From Streptomyces cupreus (lineage in GTDB: Bacteria; Actinomycetota; Actinomycetes; Streptomycetales; Streptomycetaceae): a stretch of 64,000 nucleotides of DNA. The translations under genes were made by a program, and so were the position numbers. Location of the stretch: the NCBI RefSeq assembly GCF_014257025.1, contig NZ_JACMSF010000021.1, positions 60,952 to 124,951 on the forward strand. Direction: 5' to 3'. Below are positions 59,612 to 64,000 of the stretch, piece by piece (the stretch's first letter is position 1; every line of letters begins with the position of its first letter). The notes beneath the pieces were generated by a model. That model was not told the DNA's origin. It did not search any database and worked only from the letters and a program-made list of their open reading frames with translations.

Positions 59612-61133
59612 GTTCGCCGAGGATCTGTACGAGCGCTACGGGCTGACCTGCCCGCCGCGGTGGGGCACACCGCGACACCCGGACCGGCCGTCGCTGGGCC
59701 CGAAGCTGTGGAAGGTCATGGCCAAGCTCGGCGCGCCGCCGATGCCGTGGCAGAAGTACGTGTCCGACGTCGCCCTGGAGATCGACCCGGACACCGGGCT
59801 GTTCGCGCACCGCGAGGTCGGCCTGTCCGTGTCCCGGCAGCAGGGCAAGACGGAACTGACGCTCGGCGCGCAGGTCCACCGCGCGCTCGCCTGGCCCCGG
59901 CAGAACATCGTGTACGCCGCCCAGACCCGCGGCATGGCGAGGCAGCGGTGGGAGGACGAGTTCTGGGAGAAGATCTCCAGCTCGGACCTGGCGAAGATGG
60001 CGCGCATCCGCAAGAGCAACGGCAACGAGGCGATCCTGTGGGGCCGCACCCGCTCGCGGATGGGCATCACGGCGAACACGGAGAAGGCCGGGCACGGGCC
60101 GCCCTTGGATCTCGGGTTCATCGACGAGGCATTCGCGCACGAGGATGACCGCCTGGAGCAGGCGTTCAGCCCGGCCATGCTGACCCGGGCCATGGCTCAG
60201 CTGTGGTGGGCGTCCGCGGGCGGCACCACGAAGAGTGTGTGGCTGAACAAGAAGCGGGAGAACGGACGCCGTCTGGTCGAAGCGCTGTGGGAGGCGCTCG
60301 CCGTCGACCTCTCGGCGCCGCGGCCGCGGGCCTGCTACTTCGAGTGGTTCGCCCCGGACGACATGGACCGGGCGGACCCGGCGACGTGGCGGGCGACGCT
60401 GCCCGCTCTCGGCTTCACGGTGACCGAGGAGGTCATCGCGGCTGAGCTGGAGAAGATGGACCCGGCCGAGTTCGACCGGGCCTATCTGAACCGCACCCGG
60501 CGGCCGACCCCGCCGACGGATCCGAACGTGCCGAAGGGCAAGTGGCCGGGCCTGCTCGACGCGGCGAGCAAGCCGGTGGCGTCGAGCGTCGCCCTGGCCA
60601 TCGACGTGTCGCAGGACCGCAACCGTTCGGCGATCTCCGCCGCGTCGCTGCGGCCGGACGGGCGGGTGCACCTGGAGGTTGTGGCGTACCGGCCGGGCAC
60701 GGACTGGGTGGTGCCCGCGGTGGCGCGGCTGCACCGGTTGTGGAAGCCGGTGGCCGTGGCGGTCGCGTCGGGCTCGCCCGCCGCGTCCCTGATCGACGAT
60801 CTGGTGACGGCCGGGATCGACGTGCCGAAGGACAAGGCGAACCCCGAGCGCGGCGACCTCGCGGTCATGAGGAGCGGGGACGTCACCGAGGCGTGCGGCC
60901 AGCTGGCCGACGCGATGAACCAGGGCACAGTGCGCCACCTCGACCAGGTCCCGCTCACCGCCGCCGTGAACGGCGCCAGGACGCGCCGCCAGGGCGACGC
61001 CTGGACCCTGGACCGGACGAACTCCCTGGTGGACATCAGCCCGTTGTGTGCGGCGACGTGGGCCCGGTGGGCGCTGGTCATCCGGGGCCCGCACGTGATC
61101 GAGGACTACGACATCGCGGACTCGTTCGCGTGA
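59574..61133 (+). CDS. Terminase large subunit
   Basis: 519 residues. The packaging ATPase has Walker A SVSRQQGKTE near 86-95 and Walker B LDLGFIDEA with the coupling residues in ITANTEKAGHG. The nuclease half begins ALAIDVSQDRNRSAISAASL with an acidic metal site. It cuts and pumps phage DNA into proheads. The early ATG overlaps the small subunit gene in another frame. Confidence 0.93.
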   Translation: MTTTSETWAPPTEFAEDLYERYGLTCPPRWGTPRHPDRPSLGPKLWKVMAKLGAPPMPWQKYVSDVALEIDPDTGLFAHREVGLSVSRQQGKTELTLGAQVHRALAWPRQNIVYAAQTRGMARQRWEDEFWEKISSSDLAKMARIRKSNGNEAILWGRTRSRMGITANTEKAGHGPPLDLGFIDEAFAHEDDRLEQAFSPAMLTRAMAQLWWASAGGTTKSVWLNKKRENGRRLVEALWEALAVDLSAPRPRACYFEWFAPDDMDRADPATWRATLPALGFTVTEEVIAAELEKMDPAEFDRAYLNRTRRPTPPTDPNVPKGKWPGLLDAASKPVASSVALAIDVSQDRNRSAISAASLRPDGRVHLEVVAYRPGTDWVVPAVARLHRLWKPVAVAVASGSPAASLIDDLVTAGIDVPKDKANPERGDLAVMRSGDVTEACGQLADAMNQGTVRHLDQVPLTAAVNGARTRRQGDAWTLDRTNSLVDISPLCAATWARWALVIRGPHVIEDYDIADSFA

Positions 61134-61145
61134 GGGGAGGTGAGC

Positions 61146-62360
61146 ATGGGCGCCTGGACCAGGCTGAAGAACGTGTTCGCCCGCGAGGCTCAGATCACGT
61201 CACCCGAGGATCTCCTGGCGCAATCGAGGGAGCGGCGCTCCGGCCGGGTGCCCGTCACCAACGAGACGGCGCTGCGCAACTCGGCGGTGTGGGCGTGCCT
61301 GCGGCTGCGCGCGGACCTGATGTCCAGCTTCCCCATCGACGTCTACCGCTACGTCAACGGCATCCAGGTCGAGGTACCCAAGCCCCCCGTCCTGGTCTCA
61401 CCGGGCGGCACAGAGATGGGCATCAAGGAGTGGGTCTACTCCAGCCAGTTCGACCTCGACCGCGGCGGCAACGACTTCGGGATCATCACCGAACGCTCCG
61501 GGGTTATCGGCCCGGACGGGCGCGGCCTGCCCGGCCGGATCGACCTGGTCGAGCTCGGGTCGGTGTCGGTCCGCGGCAACGGCCCCACGATCACGAAGTA
61601 CGTGATCGGCGGCAAGGAGTACGAGCCGTGGGAGGTCTGGCACGAGAAGCAGTACACCGTCGCCGGGTGCCCGCTCGGTCTGTCCCCGGTGGCGTTCGCC
61701 GCCTGGACGATCGAAGAGACCCTCTCTGCCCAGCAGTTCGCCCGTGACTGGTTCGCCGGCGGGGCCGTCCCCCTGGCCGAGCTGAAGAACACCGCGAAGA
61801 CCGTCGACAAGGACGCGGCCCGCGTCGCCCGCGAGAACTTCCGCGCGGCCGTCGACTCCAGCGGCCTGTTCGTTCACGGCATGGACTGGGAGTACAAGCC
61901 GATCCAGGCCGTCGCCTCGCAGTCCAGCTTCCTCGAGGCCCGCCAGTACGGCGCCCAGGACATCGCCCGCTTCTTCGGCTGCCCCGGCGACCTCATCGAC
62001 GTCGCCGTCTCGGGCAGCAGCGTCACCTACGCCAACATCGGTCAGCGCAACCTCCAGTTCCTGATCATGAACCTGGGGCCGGCCGTCGGCCGCCGCGAGG
62101 ACGCATTCAGCCGCCGCCTGGTGTCCGGCCCGCGGTTCGTGAAGCTGAACACGGACGCACTGCTGCGCATGGACCCCGAGGCCCGCGCCCGCACGATCGG
62201 CGCGCGCATCACCAACCGGACGCTCACGCCGACCGAGGCCCGAGCCCTGGACAACCTGCCGCCGTTCACCGAGGACGACTACGCCGAGTTCGACCGGCTG
62301 TTCGGGTCGCGCTCGGTCCCCGCCCAACCCACGACCGCCGTACCGGGAGCATCGTCATGA
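61146..62360 (+). CDS. HK97-type portal protein
   Basis: 404 residues. SAVWACLRLRADLMSSFPID is the portal N-terminal signature; GNDFGIITERSG and ARFFGCPGDLIDV are further family motifs. The portal ring is the entry for DNA and docking site for terminase. ATG 61146 follows GGGAGG; a GTG at 61140 overlaps it. ATGA overlap with the protease gene. Confidence 0.93.
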   Translation: MGAWTRLKNVFAREAQITSPEDLLAQSRERRSGRVPVTNETALRNSAVWACLRLRADLMSSFPIDVYRYVNGIQVEVPKPPVLVSPGGTEMGIKEWVYSSQFDLDRGGNDFGIITERSGVIGPDGRGLPGRIDLVELGSVSVRGNGPTITKYVIGGKEYEPWEVWHEKQYTVAGCPLGLSPVAFAAWTIEETLSAQQFARDWFAGGAVPLAELKNTAKTVDKDAARVARENFRAAVDSSGLFVHGMDWEYKPIQAVASQSSFLEARQYGAQDIARFFGCPGDLIDVAVSGSSVTYANIGQRNLQFLIMNLGPAVGRREDAFSRRLVSGPRFVKLNTDALLRMDPEARARTIGARITNRTLTPTEARALDNLPPFTEDDYAEFDRLFGSRSVPAQPTTAVPGASS

Positions 62361-63031
62361 CCGCCTTGACCCGGGCCGCTGCGGCGGCCGACCGAGCCCA
62401 GCACATCCGCCAGCGCGCCGACCGGCCCTCGCAGCGACGCTGCGCCGAAGCCCCCGCCGCGCGCGCCACCGTCCGCGCCACCCTCTCCGGCGTGCAGCTG
62501 CGCGAGAGCGGCGACGGCGGCACGCTGGAGTTCGTCGGCCAGGCCACCGTGTACGAGCAGGCCTACGAGATGTGGGACATGTTCGGCCCGTACACCGAGG
62601 TCGTCTCCGAGGGCGCCGGCGCCGACTCCCTCGCGCGCGCCGACCTCGACGTGCCGCTCGTGCTCGGCCACGACCAGCTGCGCCGCCTGGCCCGCACCAC
62701 CAACGGCAGCCTGTTCCTGACCGAGAGTGCCACCGGCCTGGACGTCCGCGCGCCCGCCCTGGACCCGGCGGACTATGACGTCGCCTACATCGCGCCGAAG
62801 CTGCGCGCGGGCCTGGTCGACGAGATGTCCTTCGCGTTCCGCATCGAGTCGGGCCAGTGGTCCCCGGACTACACCGAGTACCGGATCAACCGGTACGACA
62901 TCCACCGCGGCGACGTCGCGATCGTCGGCTACGGCGCGAACCCGTACACCACCTCAACCCTGCGCCAGCCCGCTGCTGCCACGCAGTCGAGCCGGGCCCG
63001 GGCGCTGCTGGAGATCGCGCTCGCCCGCTGA
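62357..63031 (+). CDS. HK97-type prohead protease
   Basis: 224 residues. Catalytic H105 lies in VLGHDQLRR and S158 in DEMSFAFRIE, the pair of the U35 protease family. It processes the capsid precursor during head maturation. The first 45 residues are an Arg/Ala-rich extension not typical of the family. Its gene lies between portal and capsid, as usual. Confidence 0.9.
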   Translation: MTALTRAAAAADRAQHIRQRADRPSQRRCAEAPAARATVRATLSGVQLRESGDGGTLEFVGQATVYEQAYEMWDMFGPYTEVVSEGAGADSLARADLDVPLVLGHDQLRRLARTTNGSLFLTESATGLDVRAPALDPADYDVAYIAPKLRAGLVDEMSFAFRIESGQWSPDYTEYRINRYDIHRGDVAIVGYGANPYTTSTLRQPAAATQSSRARALLEIALAR

Positions 63032-63042
63032 CCCCTGAACTT

Positions 63043-63058
63043 CCCGCCGCCCGGCGGG
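63043..63058 (+). terminator. Small hairpin before the capsid gene
   Basis: CCCGCC (63043-63048) pairs with GGCGGG (63053-63058) with a 4-nt loop, in the 135-bp gap before the capsid gene. It may uncouple capsid expression from upstream genes. Confidence 0.45.
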
Positions 63059-63166
63059 ATATCTGCCCTGCGCTCTACGCGCACGAGCCCACCCGGCGCA
63101 CTGCCTCGGGTGGCCGTCTGACCTGGACCGGGGCGCCTGGAATCTTCGAGAGAGAGGACCGACGAG

Positions 63167-64000
63167 ATGACTCTCGCCGAGCTGATCGCCCAGGCGCGTA
63201 CCGCGCTGGACACGGCGATCACCGCACGACAGCAGGAGCAGGACGCGCTGATGGCGCTGCGCTCCGACGAGAACCTGACCGAGGAGGCCGTCGCCGCCCG
63301 GGTGGCCACCCGCGATGCCGCAGACGCCGAGGTGACCCGCCGCCAGGAGGCCCTCGCCGAGCTGGAGGCGGAGCAGGCCCGCGAGGAAGAGCTGGCCGCG
63401 CTTCAGGCCCGCACCACGCCGGCCGCGACCCGCGCCCCGGCCTACGACCAGGTGCACCGGGTCGGCCAGGAGGAGCGGACCTACCGCCCGGACGAGGACC
63501 GGCGCGGCGCCCAGTTCCAGCGCGACGTGGCCGCCGCGTTCCTCGGCGACTACGAGGCCCGCGACCGCCTCGCCCGGCACATGCAGGAAGAGCGCGTCGA
63601 GCGCGGACAGCAGATCCGGGCGGTCGGCACTGGCGCGTTCGCTGGGCTGGTCATCCCGCAGTACCTGACCGACATGTACGCGCCGCTGGCCCGCGCCAAC
63701 CGGCCGTTCGCCGACGCCTGCCGCCCGCACGTCCTGCCCGCGCAGGGTATGACGGTGGAGATCTCCCGGATCACCACCGGCTCGTCCGTCGACAACCAGT
63801 CGGCGGAGAACGCCGCGGTGGCCGAGCAGGACATGGACGACACCGCGCTGTCCGTCCCGGTCCGCACCGCGGCCGGCCAGCAGACCGCCTCTCGGCAGTC
63901 CATCGAGCGCGGCGCCGGCGTCGAGGACGTCATCCTGGACGACCTGTTCCGCGCCTATGGCAGCCGCCTGGACACCACCATGCTGAACGTGGCCACGGTG
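63167..64000 (+). CDS. HK97-type major capsid protein (3' end outside window)
   Basis: 278 residues are visible. Residues 1-95 form a charged coiled coil (ITARQQEQDALMALRSDENL, ALAELEAEQAREEELAALQA), the scaffold-like delta domain normally removed by the prohead protease. The capsid fold follows (TGAFAGLVIPQYLTDMYAPL, GMTVEISRITTGSSVDNQSA, SRQSIERGAGVEDVILDDLF). The ATG is preceded by GAGAGAGG. Confidence 0.93.
   Translation, partial: MTLAELIAQARTALDTAITARQQEQDALMALRSDENLTEEAVAARVATRDAADAEVTRRQEALAELEAEQAREEELAALQARTTPAATRAPAYDQVHRVGQEERTYRPDEDRRGAQFQRDVAAAFLGDYEARDRLARHMQEERVERGQQIRAVGTGAFAGLVIPQYLTDMYAPLARANRPFADACRPHVLPAQGMTVEISRITTGSSVDNQSAENAAVAEQDMDDTALSVPVRTAAGQQTASRQSIERGAGVEDVILDDLFRAYGSRLDTTMLNVATV

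Larger units (their letters stand above)
43719..64000. mobile_element. Integrated HK97-type prophage with serine integrase (right end outside window)
   Basis: A continuous set of phage genes replaces chromosomal synteny from the tadA break to the window edge: integrase, repressor/Cro switch, early genes, primase and helicase, SSB, transfer-like cassette, terminase, portal, protease and capsid. All but the repressor are on the plus strand. Tail and lysis genes and attR are expected further right. Confidence 0.95.

Noticed and set aside
43719..64000. Classical actinomycete integrative conjugative element (pSAM2 type)
   Set aside because: Although the Tra/Spd-like genes fit, a terminase, portal, protease and capsid set and the absence of a tRNA-site tyrosine integrase show a phage backbone.
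1..64000. CRISPR arrays, rRNA genes and insertion sequences
   Set aside because: No regularly spaced repeats of CRISPR type, no rRNA sequence and no transposase were found.

Overview
The window is chromosomal DNA of a Streptomyces or very close relative. GC is very high throughout. Several genes use GTG or TTG starts. It carries bldG, a potassium-independent membrane pyrophosphatase, a lysine-tailed topoisomerase I, a membrane-protein/thymidylate-kinase fusion, an AfsR/SARP regulator and the XRE (DUF5753)/HATPase/DUF397 regulatory trio typical of this genus.

Region 1 (1-20.5 kb, core chromosome). A TipA-like MerR regulator with a tipA-type promoter is followed by a ClC-type ion transporter paired with glutamate decarboxylase. 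Next come a PadR-controlled drug ABC exporter, a DinB-like protein, an aldehyde dehydrogenase and the XRE/HATPase/DUF397 trio. Two divergent operons then encode zinc-free ribosomal protein paralogues (L33, L31, S18 plus a CobW-like protein; L28, S14) from a shared region holding a Zur box. A lipoprotein, a DUF2786 protein, a LysE exporter, a family A DNA polymerase and a 989-residue SARP/NB-ARC/TPR regulator complete this block.

Region 2 (20.5-43.7 kb). About 1.15 kb without a convincing gene lies next to tRNA-Thr(CGT). Then follow a secreted peptidase-like lipoprotein, holB, the MFS-like/tmk fusion, topA, a methyltransferase, a lipoprotein, hppA, the bldG pair, a MrfA-like helicase and a Tad/Flp pilus locus (two TadE-like proteins, pilin, tadC, tadB, tadA).

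Region 3 (about 43.72-64 kb, runs off the window) is a prophage or phage-like element integrated inside the ATP-binding loop codons of tadA, so tadA is broken. The order is: large serine integrase; convergent immunity-type repressor; a divergent repressor/Cro-like switch with two apparently leaderless promoters and repeated GTCAACG sites; a tightly coupled run of small early genes; Toprim primase-like protein; RecA-fold helicase-like ATPase; an iteron-like array; SSB; more small genes; a block of small membrane proteins and an FtsK/TraB-type DNA translocase resembling the transfer module of Streptomyces conjugative elements; a second repeat cluster; then HNH nuclease, small and large terminase, portal, prohead protease and the start of the HK97-fold capsid gene.

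The most unusual feature is this last combination: an actinomycete conjugation-like cassette (DUF2637/Spd-like proteins, TraB-like translocase and clt-like repeats) between the replication and head genes of an HK97-type phage, with the whole element disrupting a pilus ATPase.
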